DNA of 64,000 nt from positions 31,136,208 through 31,200,207 of the forward strand of contig OY970832.1 in the NCBI GenBank assembly GCA_963853835.1, in the 5' to 3' direction. The translations under genes were made by a program, and so were the position numbers. Positions 24,968 to 36,503 of this stretch are shown piece by piece (the first letter of the stretch is position 1; the number at the start of each line of letters is the position of its first letter). Source of the stretch: Calendula officinalis (lineage: Eukaryota; Streptophyta; Magnoliopsida; Asterales; Asteraceae). The notes beneath the pieces are model-generated. The model was not told the DNA's origin and did not search any database. It was given only the letters and a program-made list of their open reading frames with translations.

Positions 24968-27900
24968 ATGGCATCTTCAAACCCCACCACCACCACCAAT
25001 GTTTCTTTAAGAGTTTTCCTTGAGAAGGAGAAACTCAATGGTGCAAATTTCCTTGATTGGGAGAGACAACTAAAACTTGTTCTCCGCCATGAAGGAACGA
25101 TGCATGTCATTGAAGGACCTCTTCCCGATGAACCAGGGGAGGATGCGATTCAAGCAGCACACGATGCTCATGAACGTCTCACGAAAGAATGTGAGGACGT
25201 TACATGCCTAATGTTGAGCACTATGACTCCTGATTTGCAAAAGCAAATGGATCATTTGTACGCTTACGAGCTTATTGAACAGTTGCGGGACATGTTCCAA
25301 CAACAAGCAAAGCTAGAGCGGTACGAGTGCCTCAAGAACATGCTTGATCGAAAACTCCTCGAAGGCGGGGATGTGAGCGCTCACGTGTTGCGTATGAAAG
25401 CAAACGTGGAACGCTTGGAGAAGTTAGGCTTCTCCATTGGGAAGGAATTGGCCGTGGATTATATCCTTACGTCTCTTCCTACATCATATGAACAGTTTGT
25501 TATGAACTATCATATGCATGGTATGGACAAATCCATCATGGAGCTTCAGGGTATGTTGAAGACCGCCGAGACTACCATGACCAAAAGAAAGCCCAACCCA
25601 ACACATCCCGTCCTTGCAATTCATGAAGGAAAGGTCTCCAAGAAGAAGAAGTCCACCCCTACCCCTCAAGGTAAGGGTAAAGGCAAGGTTGGTGCGCCCA
25701 AGCCTAAGCCTACTTCGGCCAAGATGGCAAAAGGAAAGATTCCTCAAGCCATTACACCGGAAGATGCGGACTGCTTCTATTGCTGGAAAAAGGGGCATTT
25801 CCGCCGTAGTTTCCCAACATACCTTGAGGAACTCAACAAGCTAAAGGCTAAAGGAGTTGGAGGTACCTCAAAACAAGGTATGTACATGATTGAATTATAC
25901 CAAACCTCTACTTCGCAAAACTGGGTTTTAGATACCGGTTGTGGCACTCATATTTGTAATACAATGCAGGTGCTACGGGAAAGTGAGAGGTTGATGGTAG
26001 GAGAACAAGATCTCATCATGGGAAACAAAGAAGTTGTCCCGGTTGAAGCCAAAGGAAATGTGTTATTGTCCTTTAGATCTAGTTTCTCAATTTTGTTAAA
26101 ACATGTTCGTTATTCGCCGCTTGTGGCAAGGAATATTATTTCATATTTTGCTTTATACATTGACGGTTTCAAGTTTGCTTTTAATGATGATGGCACAATT
26201 TCTTGTCATAAAAATGGTGATTTTTATTTTAAAGCATTACCGGTTAATGGCATATATGAGATAGATGCACATGTTAGTAACAAAAGATCAATCATGCAAA
26301 TTGGTTCTACATCCAAAGATACTTTGGATAAATTATCTCTTTGGCATAGTCGTCTTGGCCATATAAACAAGACTCGCATCTCCAAGCTCCAAGCAATTGG
26401 GTACTTAGAATCGTTTGAACATGGTTCAAATGATGTATGTGAATCTTGCTTATTAGGAAAGATGACTAAAGCTCCCTTCACCGGTGTTAGTGAGAGGGCT
26501 AAGGGTTTATTAGACATTGTACACACCGATGTGTGTGGTCCATTTAAACACCTTACAAGGAATAATTGTAGATACTTCGTAACCTTTATAGATGACTATA
26601 GTAGGTATGGATATGTTTACTTGGTTAAACATAAGTCAGAAACCTTTGAGGTGTTCAAGACATTCCAATACGAAGTTGAGAACCAATTGGGCAAGTCAAT
26701 CAAGATACTTCGATCAGATAGAGGCGGAGAGTATCTTAATCTAGAGTTTATTGACCATCTTAAGAATTGTGGGATTGTCTCACAATTAACACCTCCTAGG
26801 ACTCCACAATTGAATGGAGTCGCCGAGAGGAGAAATCGAACATTACTTGACATGGTTCGATCAATGATGGCAAGAACCCAAATACCTATAAGTTTTTGGG
26901 GATATGCTCTAGAAACGGCGTGTAAGCTTCTTAATCTCGTACCAACAAAGAAGGTAGAAAAGACTCCTTTTGAGATATGGCATGGGAGTAAACCTCCACT
27001 ATCCTATCTTAGAGTTTGGGGTTGTCAAGCCTACGTGAAGCGTGAGGTAGATGACAAATTAGAACCCCATTCGGAAAAGTGTTATTTCATTGGATATCCT
27101 AAAGCGGGACTTGGATATTTGTTTTACAAACCTACCGAGAACAAGGTATTTGTTGCTCGAAGGGCAGTCTTTCTAGAAAGAGAACTATTATCCAATGCAC
27201 CTAGTGGAAAGCATATAGATCTTGAGGAAACTCAAGATGTATCCAATGAACTACCTGATGTTGGCACTAGCACACAACCTCAAGAGGTTGGTACCGATCA
27301 AGAGGATGATGTAGAAACTGACGTTCCACCATTATCTCTTCGTAGATCTGGTAGAACACGCACTGAGCCAGAGAGATATGGGTTTCTCATATCTGAGGGC
27401 AGCGAGTTGCTAGGGGATCATGATGAACCCTCTACTTACCAGGAAGCGATGGCAGGCCTAGAGTCTGACAAATGGAGAGATGCAATGGAAGTCGAGATGC
27501 AATCCATGAAGGACAACCAAGTATGGGTACTGGTTGATCCTACACCCAGCTGTAAGCTTGTGGGGTGTAAATGGGTCTATAAAGTAAAGACCGGCATGGA
27601 TGGACAGACTGATACTTTCAAAGCACGACTGGTTGCTAAAGGCTTCACTCAAACCCATGGTGTTGACTATGATGAAACCTTTTCCCCAGTGGCTATGTTG
27701 AAATCTATCAGGATACTTATGGCTATTGCCGCCTTTCATGATTATGAAATTTGGCAAATGGATGTAAAAACCGCCTTCCTTAACGGGAAGCTTTCTGAAG
27801 AGGTGTATATGAAACAACCTGAGGGTTTTGTACATCCAAAGGAATTTGGATTTTCTAAAAGTGAAGATGAACCTTGTGTATACGTCAGGGCTAGTGGGAG

Positions 27901-28885
27901 TGCAATTGTATTCCTAGTCCTATATGTTGATGACATCTTACTCATTGGGAATGACATTCCGATTTTGAGTAATGTCAAGACATTCCTTGGAAAATGTTTT
28001 TCAATGAAGGACTTAGGAAATGCAGCGTACATCTTAGGAATTAAGATCTATCGAGATAGATCTAAAAGACTTCTCGGGTTGAGTCAAACACTCAAGGCAC
28101 AATGTCCAAGAAAGGAGGATCTTCCTATGTTGCATGGAGTGACTTTGAGCAAGGCTCAATGTCCAAGTTCTGATAAGGAACGTGACGTAATGAAGAAGAT
28201 CCCTTATGCTTCGGCAGTTGGATCTATCATGTACGCCATGCTATGCACAAGACCTGATGTATCATGTGCGTTGAGCGTGACAAGTAGATATCAGGCAAAC
28301 CCCGGAGAAGCTCATTGGATAGCTGTCAAGAACATCTTGAAATATCTTCGAAGAACGAAGGATATGTTCTTGGTATATGGTGGTATGGAAGAATTGCATG
28401 TAGTTGGATACTCAGACGCAAGCTTCCAAACTGATAGGGATGATTTCCGATCGCAAACGGGTTATGTATTCCTATTGAATGGTGGTGCTGTGAGTTGGAG
28501 GAGCTCCAAGCAAGACACAGTTGCTGATTCGACGACAGAATCCGAATACATTGCAGCAAGTGAAGCTGCAAAAGAAGCTGTGTGGATGAAGAAATTCATC
28601 AATGACTTGGTAGTGGTTCCTAGCATTGCTGACCCCATTGAAATATTTTGTGACAATGAGGGTGCAGTAGCTTTGGCTAAGGAACCTAGAGCTCACAAAA
28701 GAACGAGGCATATTGCTCGTAAATACCACGTTATCCGAGATAAGATTGGATGTGGTGATGTTACCATTAGCAAAGTAGTATCGGAAGAGAACCTTGCCGG
28801 TCCGTTTACTAAGCCGTTGTCACAGGCTGTACATGATTCTCACACTAGAGGAATAGGTGTGAGATTTTCCAGTGATTTAGCTTGA
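24968..28885 (+). CDS. Element E: Ty1/copia Gag-Pol polyprotein, open frame but defective
   Basis: 1305-codon uninterrupted frame from ATG (AATAGATGGCATC). Order: Gag (1-260), zinc knuckle, protease, integrase, RT, RNase H. Protease DTG is at 322-324. The integrase HHCC is H460, H465, C491, C494, and the core includes RSDRGGEY near 582 and a DD35E arrangement. RT has MDVKTAFLNG near 931 and YVDD near 987. Compared with D it has four probable defects: the last Cys of the zinc knuckle is Phe282; 31 residues holding the SIYGLKQASRSW motif are missing after Lys958; about 9 residues are missing near 1041; and the RNase H motif LADPFTK reads LAGPFTK (Gly1278). An open frame with lost essential residues suggests in-frame decay. 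The 3' LTR is at 29754; no 5' LTR is present. Confidence 0.9.
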   Translation: MASSNPTTTTNVSLRVFLEKEKLNGANFLDWERQLKLVLRHEGTMHVIEGPLPDEPGEDAIQAAHDAHERLTKECEDVTCLMLSTMTPDLQKQMDHLYAYELIEQLRDMFQQQAKLERYECLKNMLDRKLLEGGDVSAHVLRMKANVERLEKLGFSIGKELAVDYILTSLPTSYEQFVMNYHMHGMDKSIMELQGMLKTAETTMTKRKPNPTHPVLAIHEGKVSKKKKSTPTPQGKGKGKVGAPKPKPTSAKMAKGKIPQAITPEDADCFYCWKKGHFRRSFPTYLEELNKLKAKGVGGTSKQGMYMIELYQTSTSQNWVLDTGCGTHICNTMQVLRESERLMVGEQDLIMGNKEVVPVEAKGNVLLSFRSSFSILLKHVRYSPLVARNIISYFALYIDGFKFAFNDDGTISCHKNGDFYFKALPVNGIYEIDAHVSNKRSIMQIGSTSKDTLDKLSLWHSRLGHINKTRISKLQAIGYLESFEHGSNDVCESCLLGKMTKAPFTGVSERAKGLLDIVHTDVCGPFKHLTRNNCRYFVTFIDDYSRYGYVYLVKHKSETFEVFKTFQYEVENQLGKSIKILRSDRGGEYLNLEFIDHLKNCGIVSQLTPPRTPQLNGVAERRNRTLLDMVRSMMARTQIPISFWGYALETACKLLNLVPTKKVEKTPFEIWHGSKPPLSYLRVWGCQAYVKREVDDKLEPHSEKCYFIGYPKAGLGYLFYKPTENKVFVARRAVFLERELLSNAPSGKHIDLEETQDVSNELPDVGTSTQPQEVGTDQEDDVETDVPPLSLRRSGRTRTEPERYGFLISEGSELLGDHDEPSTYQEAMAGLESDKWRDAMEVEMQSMKDNQVWVLVDPTPSCKLVGCKWVYKVKTGMDGQTDTFKARLVAKGFTQTHGVDYDETFSPVAMLKSIRILMAIAAFHDYEIWQMDVKTAFLNGKLSEEVYMKQPEGFVHPKEFGFSKSEDEPCVYVRASGSAIVFLVLYVDDILLIGNDIPILSNVKTFLGKCFSMKDLGNAAYILGIKIYRDRSKRLLGLSQTLKAQCPRKEDLPMLHGVTLSKAQCPSSDKERDVMKKIPYASAVGSIMYAMLCTRPDVSCALSVTSRYQANPGEAHWIAVKNILKYLRRTKDMFLVYGGMEELHVVGYSDASFQTDRDDFRSQTGYVFLLNGGAVSWRSSKQDTVADSTTESEYIAASEAAKEAVWMKKFINDLVVVPSIADPIEIFCDNEGAVALAKEPRAHKRTRHIARKYHVIRDKIGCGDVTISKVVSEENLAGPFTKPLSQAVHDSHTRGIGVRFSSDLA

Positions 28886-29753
28886 GTACTGTTTTAGTTT
28901 GAATTTGATGTTTATTTTGGGAACTAGAAGCAATATTGTAATTTTGATTGTATTGCTGTATAAATATGTCTATACATATGCGTGTTGCAGTTACTTTCAA
29001 AATCTTTATTGTGTTCCATTTTTGCATGTTTAAACACTTCCCAGATGTAATCTGAATCTCCACAGTCAGTCATGCTTAAAGGGAAGTAAGTAATGAACGA
29101 AGACTGAGGTAAGTGGTTGGTCACAATGGATGCAACACTCACCTGTACTTGAAAAGGTTTCAAGTGACTGGAGACCCACACCCGAGTTTACTTCATGGAA
29201 ATTGTCACAAGTATCTTGGGATGATAATATCATTTCATCCTTAGACCAGAGATTCATGAGATTCCAAAGCATAAGTTTACTTTACTTAGATGAATGCTCT
29301 AACGCGGTTCGTAAATGGCTGTTATAAGGGGCTTAGTTGGGTAAGGATAATTTATGTGGAAGGACTATGTAGTCAAAAGGATTTGTACCTCGATGAAGAG
29401 AGATATCCATGGGCCCCTCGATGATTTAGCGCTGACACCCAAAAGCATGGCCATGCTCGAGTTATATTGAAAATGGTTCAATTACAAATCATTTCGGTCA
29501 CCACTAAATACTAGATCGAGAAACATAATCGTGAATGATCTGGAGAATGACGACATTAACCCATGTCTCGTGTTCACAAGGATATCGTGTACAAAAGGTT
29601 GATACGATCACTTATCTAAAGGAACCATCATTTTATATGAATGGTAGTAGTCGAGGATGACGTACCTCGTACTGACTTGGGGACAAAGATTCCTAGCTAG
29701 AGCCGCTCTTTGTTTGATATACCAATAACACGTCGCGTCGTGTGCAAGTGGTT
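28886..29753 (+). other. 3' untranslated region of element E
   Basis: Noncoding. Contains GGGCCCCTCGATGATTT at 29411, CATGGCCATGC at about 29444 and GATCGAGAAACATAATCGT at 29514, the block shared with C and D. The polypurine tract is decayed (GTGCAAGTGGTT). Confidence 0.7.
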
Positions 29754-30394
29754 TGTTAGAATTCGTGATAGATGATTAAACTGTCAGAATCACAACCTTA
29801 ATCATAGATGATTAAACTGTTGGATTCGTGATAGCTTAATCATAGATGATTAAACTGTCAGAATCGCAACCTTAATCATTGATGATTAAACTGTTGGATA
29901 AGTGATTTAATGGTCCAATGCATGTAAAGGAAAGCCACTACTTTCTCCAAATGCATGCTTTAATTCCATTGGACCTCCTTTCGGTCCAATGCATGTTGAG
30001 CTTTTCCACCCACCTCCACTTGCTCTCTTATCTATATAAGAGAGATGTGGGAGGTTGTAGAAGGCTAATGCAAATCGGTTTTCTCTCTAAAAATATAAGT
30101 GTTTGGTCACCGAAAATCTAAGTGAAGTTCTTGAGCATTTTCGGGGACGGGTTAGCAACTCGAAAGGAATCGCTTACTCGGTGTGGATCAACGGTAGAGG
30201 GGAACGATTACGTGACCATCATCCATCAAAGAGTTCATCATTATCATGCGGGTGTCTTCGAGGGTATGATGTTCTCTCTTTCTTCTTTGTTGCACGGTTT
30301 GGGTTTAGAGATTCGGTCATTGGTGGATCTTGGTGGTTAAATTAATTTTAAATTTACGTTTCTGCTGCGTTTTCGAACCCACCAAAATCCAACA
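29754..30394 (+). repeat. 3' LTR of element E
   Basis: 641 bp, TGTTAGAATTCG to AAATCCAACA. Its start is repetitive: TTAATCAT(A/T)GATGATTAA-type palindromes near 29771, 29801, 29837 and 29875, set in GTCAGAATC(A/G)CAACC units. The TATA box at 30033-30040 is centred in an inverted repeat with 9-bp arms CTCTCTTAT and ATAAGAGAG. After the LTR the sequence passes directly into integrase coding sequence of element F. Confidence 0.85.
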
Positions 30395-32689
30395 AATTCG
30401 GTCGGACCGAGGAGGCGAATGTTTGAGCCAAGAGTTCGACAATCATTTGAAAGAATGTGGGTTTGTTTCACAACTCACACCTCCGTATACACATCAGATG
30501 AATGGTGTATCAGAAAGGAGGAATCACACCTTGTTAGACATGGTACGTTCAATGATGTGTCGCGCCCCACTACCACTATCATTTTGGGGACATGCACTCG
30601 AGACTGCAGCATTTACACTGAATAGAGTTCCGACCAAGTCAGTATAAAAGACTCCGTTCGAGCACTGGACGGGGAGAAAGCCAAAATTGTCTTTCTCAAG
30701 ATTTAGGGTTGTGAGGCGTACGTTAGACGTAACTTCACAGACAAACTAAACCCCAAGTCAGATAAGTGCATCTTCGTTGGTTATCCAAGGGAAACCTTAG
30801 GATATTATTTCTATCATGAAGAAGACAACAAAGTTTTTGTTGCTCGGAAAGGTGTCTTCTTGGAGGAGAAGTTTCTAGGAACTGAAACTCCAAGAAAAGA
30901 AATAGAACTTCAAGAAATTGAAGAGAACGAAGATCCACCTATGACTTCAGTCGAACCAGTAGTTCAACAAAGAATTGTTGATCCCCAACTAGACCCACCG
31001 GTTGAGGAAGAAGAAACACGCAACCCTCGTAGGTCTAGTAGACCACGCCAAGAACCAGTTAGGTATCTTGGATTCATGATCGATGAGGATGATGGAAGTC
31101 TACTAGAACCATTGACCTACAGCGAGGCTGCCGATGGCGTAGAGTCTGAAAGATGGCTCGAGGATATGGAAGCAAAGATGCAATCCATGTATGACAACCA
31201 AGTTTGGGTGTTATCGGACTTGCCACCACAGTCACGTGCTGTTGGATGCAAGTGGGTTTTCAAGAAGAAAACTGACATGGATGGGAAAGTGCATACTTAC
31301 AAAGCACGACTTGTCGCGAAGGGTTTCACGCAAACACATGGTGTGGATTACTCTGAAACCTATTCGCCAGTCGCCATGCTTAATTCTATTAGAATTCTTA
31401 TGGCCATATCAGCATATTACGACTATGAGATATGGCAGATGGATGTTAAAACCGCCTTCCTTAACGGGGAGTTGAATGAGGACGTATTCATGATACAACC
31501 GGATGGTTTTACTGATCCAAAGAATCCTGATAAAGTATGCAAATTGCTAAAATCCATTTATGGATTGAAGCAAGCATCTAGAAGTTGGAACTTACACTTT
31601 GACAAAAGAATCAAAGAATTTGGTTTTGTCAAGAGCGAGTTCGAGGCGTGTGTCTACACAAAATTCAGTGGGAGCATAGTAATCTTCCTAGTCTTGTATG
31701 TTGATGACATACTACTCATAGGAAACGATATACCAGCATTACAATGAGTAAAATCCTGGTTAGGTAAATGTTTCCAGATGAAAGACTTGGGAGAAGCCGC
31801 ATTTATACTGGGTATAAAGATCTACAGAGATAAAATCTAGGCGGCTTATTGGACTTAGTCAAAGTACATACATTGACAAAGTACTGAAGAGATTCAGTAT
31901 GAGTGATTCCAAGAGAGGTCTCATTCCAATGACACATGGCATTACACTGAGCAAAGCTCAGAGTCTTACATCTAGCAGGAAATAGATAGGATGAGTTTGG
32001 TTCCATATGCTTCCGCAATTGGATCAATCATGTATGCCATGTTATGTACTAGGCCCGATATTGCTTACTCCATAAGTCTTACGAGCAGATATCAAAAGAA
32101 TCCTGGTGAGGCCCATTGGATGGCTGTCAAGAACATTCTCAAGTATTTGAGAAGGACGAAAGAAATGTTCTTGGTCTTTGGAGGTTCAATGGAAGAATTG
32201 TGTGTAACTGGTTACACAGATGCAAGCTTCCAAACCGACAGAGACGCTTACAAATCACAATAAGGGTTTGTATTCACACTAATCGGAGGAGCTATATCTT
32301 GGACGAGTCAGAAACAAGATACGATAGCAGATTCGACTACAGAGGCTGAGTACATTGCGGCAAATGATGATGGAAAGGAAGCCATGTGGCTTAAGAATTT
32401 TATCGAGGATCTTAGAGTTATTTCCAGTATCTCTAGACCCATCGAAATATTCTGTGATAATAGTGGAACAATAGCGCAAGCTGTTGAACCAAGAGAGCAT
32501 CAATAGACCAGGCATGTGCGCAGAAAATATCACCTCATACGTGAGTATGTTAGAGAAGGTGATATTACAATTAAGAAGATACCAATGGATGACAACGTTG
32601 CTGACCCGTTGACAAAACTACTAGCTAGACCAAAGCATGAGAAACATGCGCACGCTATAGGCATTCAGTACCTAGATATTGGTAGCTAG
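30395..32689 (+). pseudogene. Element F: 3' half of a copia pol
   Basis: Starts abruptly in the integrase core at IRSDRGGE, immediately after the E 3' LTR, so E had inserted into F here. It continues through integrase, RT (AFLNGELNED, SIYGLKQASRSW, YVDD near 31700) and RNase H (YTDASFQTD near 32214, ADPLTK near 32600), ending at TAG 32687-32689. Lesions: a stop at 30645-30647, frame changes at 30660-30860, stop TGA at 31745-31747, a frameshift near 31838, stop TAA at 32261-32263 and stop TAG at 32504-32506. The gag, protease and first half of integrase are absent from the window and were probably lost together with the 5' LTR of E. Confidence 0.9.
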
Positions 32690-33559
32690 TGATTTTGATT
32701 AGATTCATAGATATGTTTGAAATCGATACATTATGTAATAGCATTTCATGGGATTGAAATAGAAATTTTTTACGTAATATTTTCACATTATCTATTCTTA
32801 ACATGTTTTAAACCTATCCTTGATACACAAAGTTTTGAGTATCTAAAATATTTGTGGTTGCTTGAATTTAGTGGGAGCTAGATTCAGGAGTTAATACCAT
32901 TATGAATATTTATCTATTCATAGTTATTGAATAGAGAAACAAGTATTGTTAAAATAAATATTCATAGATGTTTACAGAGTTTGCTAAACATTAGACGTGA
33001 CCAAAAGATCGAGATTACTTCATGGAGCTCAAGCATAAGTAATTTCGAGTAGATGTCCTCTGGCCTGAGACTTTTTAGTTTGAGACGCGATAAGTTCTGA
33101 TCTTTAGCATTTATCTAACGTCATACCGTAAAAGGGTGATCATAAGGAACTTGACTAAGACAGCGGAAGTCGTGGGCGAGATAACGCAAATTGTCAAGAT
33201 GGAATTTGCACCTTATTTAACTAGAAGAGATATTTCATGGCCGCTCGACGATTAAGACTACTGAAATGCGTGGCCGCGCTCGGAGAATGATTAGATCATT
33301 CGGTAATCCGTTACTGCAGAAAGTCGAAATCAGTGTCGAGAAAATTCGAGTATATAGAACAAGATCCCTGCTCCATGTCTATTACTCAAATTAAGAAATA
33401 TCATGATGCGAAAGGAAAATTTGTTAGTGTTATTCATTTATGAATATTATCTCTGGATGTAAGAGTTCTTATAACGTGGTTATCCTAAATGTCTGGCTAG
33501 GGACCGCTTTAGGCCAACGATGATCAGTAAGTGATACTTAACTTGCACAAGTGGGAGTC
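32690..33559 (+). other. 3' untranslated region of element F
   Basis: Noncoding. A diverged form of the shared 3' UTR block occurs at 33237-33290 (CATGGCCGCTCGACGATTAA, GCGTGGCCGCGCTCGG). The polypurine tract ACAAGTGGGAGTC ends at the LTR. Confidence 0.65.
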
Positions 33560-34256
33560 TGAAGGATTTATGTGCACAGATAAGTACACGTGTCACCGTG
33601 TCCAATGTTATAAGGCACTAAATGGTCACACCACTACACACCCAATAATGGACAACCGAATAAAGTAAGTTGTATGGAATGATTAACTAGTTAAGTTAAT
33701 TATAAGGAAGAGAATAAATAATAATAAGTTAATTATTATTTAAGAGGAAAGTTAAATATTAAGTTAAATATTTAACGGACAGTTAATTAATAGTTAATTA
33801 ATTAACTAGTAAAAGTCCAAGGGTTTAAAGTGACAATAGGAAGTTTAATTATGAGATTAATCATAATTAAACTTCAAGGACCTAACGGTAACTTAATCCC
33901 TTATAAATAAGGGACTAAGGTTAGGGTTTTAGGACACACATTTACAACACCACAAAACCCCCCTCTCCCTCTCTCCCTCTCTCGGCCGATCGAACAAGGG
34001 AAGAACCACATAGGGTTCTTTTCGGTTTCTTGTGGGGATCGACGAAGATACACACACATACACGAGTTCGTGTATTGCTTTGTTGGTACAACGCGGTCTT
34101 GCAGCGTGTTCAGGTGGTGCAGTAGAGGTGGATCATTCTTTAGCAATCTAAAGGTAATGTTCTTCATCTTAATCTTCTTGTGATCTCATTGTTTAGTAGA
34201 GATCCGGTATGTGGGATTCAAGTTCCGCCATGTGAATCCTACTAGGTTTTCCTACA
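33560..34256 (+). repeat. 3' LTR of element F
   Basis: Starts TGAAGGATTTATGTGCACAG, related to the B LTR, and most likely ends TTTTCCTACA at 34256 (ends TGAAGGA and TCCTACA are near-complementary). Contains a perfect 14-bp inverted repeat at 33841-33874 and a TATA box inside CCCTTATAAATAAGGG at 33898-33913. The right end is inferred. Confidence 0.75.
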
Positions 34257-34373
34257 TATATATGAATCACTTTATATAAAAAAATATTTTTTGCTACGTA
34301 GATAATGGAACCTCATAATGATTTGTCATATTTTAGTTTATGTCGTGTCATCTGCCACGTAGCAAAACCCTAA
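34257..34373. other. Short unique stretch with inverted arms
   Basis: TTTTGCTACGTAG near 34289 and CCACGTAGCAAAA near 34356 are inverted and about 55 bp apart, suggesting a tiny MITE or hairpin. No gene. Confidence 0.4.
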
Positions 34374-36503
34374 GGGGTATTTGGTTCGCTAGAATCCTTG
34401 GAAATTTGAAGGAAATGGAATCCAATTCATATAGATTCCTATGCTTGGTTGGACGGTGTAACATCCTGAGACCCGACCTAGAAAATTTTATTACTTTTGG
34501 TAAGTAATATCTTATTGTTTATTATTTTAATATTTTATACGATTTTATTTGATTTATTTGAATTAATTGTATTATTAACCATGAGGTTAAAAAGTAGTAA
34601 AACTGAGATATTTAGATGTTAAAATGATTTTACATATTTGGGTTTACTTCTGAATCGGGGTTCTAAAAATATCTCCATTGTTAAAATTGGAGTTAGTTAT
34701 GTCTAAATTAATTATCTGCGAACCTAATATCCGTACCGAGTTTAAATGAAATTATCTGTGTTTGGGGGAGGGGGCTACGTGGTCTTTGATGAGGGCAGGT
34801 GTCAAATTGGTTTTCCTCTTCTTTCTTTGCCAGACACACGACACACACACACCCCACACACACTTGAAGCTTTTCTCCCAAAAGTGAAGATCAATTCTTG
34901 TAGTTCTTGTCTTCCTTGTGTGATTTTCGGAATCTAGAAGCAAGATTAAGTAAGTTCTCTTCTTCCTTAGCTAGAGTTTCATGTTCTTGATGTAGGGATG
35001 AATTAGGGTTCTTGAGTTAGTGGGTTTTGATGGAGTTTTTGTTAAATTTTGCTTGTAACCCAAAATTGTTAGATGAATTAGTGATTATATGAGTTCTTGC
35101 AAGTATTACATGAATTGTTGCTAGTTATGGATCATTTGGTGAAGCTTCCATGAAAGCTCCAACAATGGAGTTCTTGGGAAGAAGATGGAGTTCTTCCCTA
35201 ATTTGGTGAAATGTGTATTTTTGATATTCTTGAAGTTTTGTTAGGTTAATTATGCATGTTAGAGTGATAATTGTTAGTTATGAAGATGGCTAGTGAACTA
35301 TTGTGGAATTGCCTAATTGATGGTAGTGTTTGGCTAGATTGGAATTTAGGCATAAATTAGCTTAATTCATGAATTGTTGACTTTGGTCAAACCTGCTAGT
35401 TGACTTTAGCCTAGTGTGACTTGTAAACTTTAATTATCAACTTCGTGTCATTTATGTGTTAGTTGGGTAATTGTAAGTTTGATCATGTTAATTTCGGGCC
35501 TTGACCCGTTTGGTTGTCCATATATGCAAATTGACCTAAATTAAGTCAAAGTTGGTTAAGTTTGCATAGGTATGCAAGTAGCATGTAAACTACTCAAATT
35601 GGGATTAAGTAGGTGACTTGACAATATGGAATTGGTAAAATTGCAAGTTTAACTTGACTATGTGTTTTGACCCGTTTGGGCCGAATATGTGTTACTTGGA
35701 TTGATATGCATAATGAATTAACTAGATGGAATTCTAGACTTTGGTAATTGATGTGTGGGAATGTAAGTAATTGGTTGTAAGAGGTTGTAAGTAGATGTAA
35801 TCTTTAACCTATATTACTTCTTACAAAATTTGTGTTTTCGGGTAACTAATTTGGTATTCGTTTTGTACAGGAAAAGGGAAGGAGCCGCAGTGATATAAGA
35901 TTACTGAGCGCGACACGAAAAGGAAGCTAAGGTGAGTGGATTTAACCTCCTTATTATGTGATGTACAAAGGTTTTGGAATGGTAGAGTTTCATGAGAAAA
36001 ATGCAGGATTTTGGCTGGTCTGGAGGAGATAGCGACGATATATCTAGATAGCGGCGCTATCTCTGTTGGTTTTCTGGGAAATTTGGCAGAGCCCCGAAAT
36101 AGCGATTGGACTTGAGATAGCGGACGCTATTTTTTGGAGGATAGTGACGCTATCTTCGGGAAGATAGCGACGCTATCTCGGATAGCGGCGTTATCTCGGC
36201 TGGTGGTTTTGGGAAAATTCATTTTTTCATGGTTTTTAAATAATCTTCCAGTGTGCCATTAATTGTAGGTTGTTAATGGTAGTATGTGCACATATTTTCT
36301 AGAGGTTAGCTATAATGGGTTTGGCTAGGCTTCGTTACTATTGGATAGGGTGCTCGGACTCCTACGGATGTGTTCCGCCAGGAGGGACTGTCGTGCCGAT
36401 AGTTAAGTAGCCATCGGTAAACTGTTGTTCGGCCAACAACAGTTGTAGGTTATGCGCTAGACCGCCGATACTCTCATAACATCCAATTGCTTGTGGAAGT
36501 TTG

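Noticed and set aside
28845..29330. Overlapping short frames after element E gag-pol
   Set aside because: They fall in the 3' untranslated region, overlap on both strands and show no conserved motif.
34746..34943. 63-codon frames on both strands
   Set aside because: Lie in the solo-LTR-like element and are driven by CACACACA low complexity.
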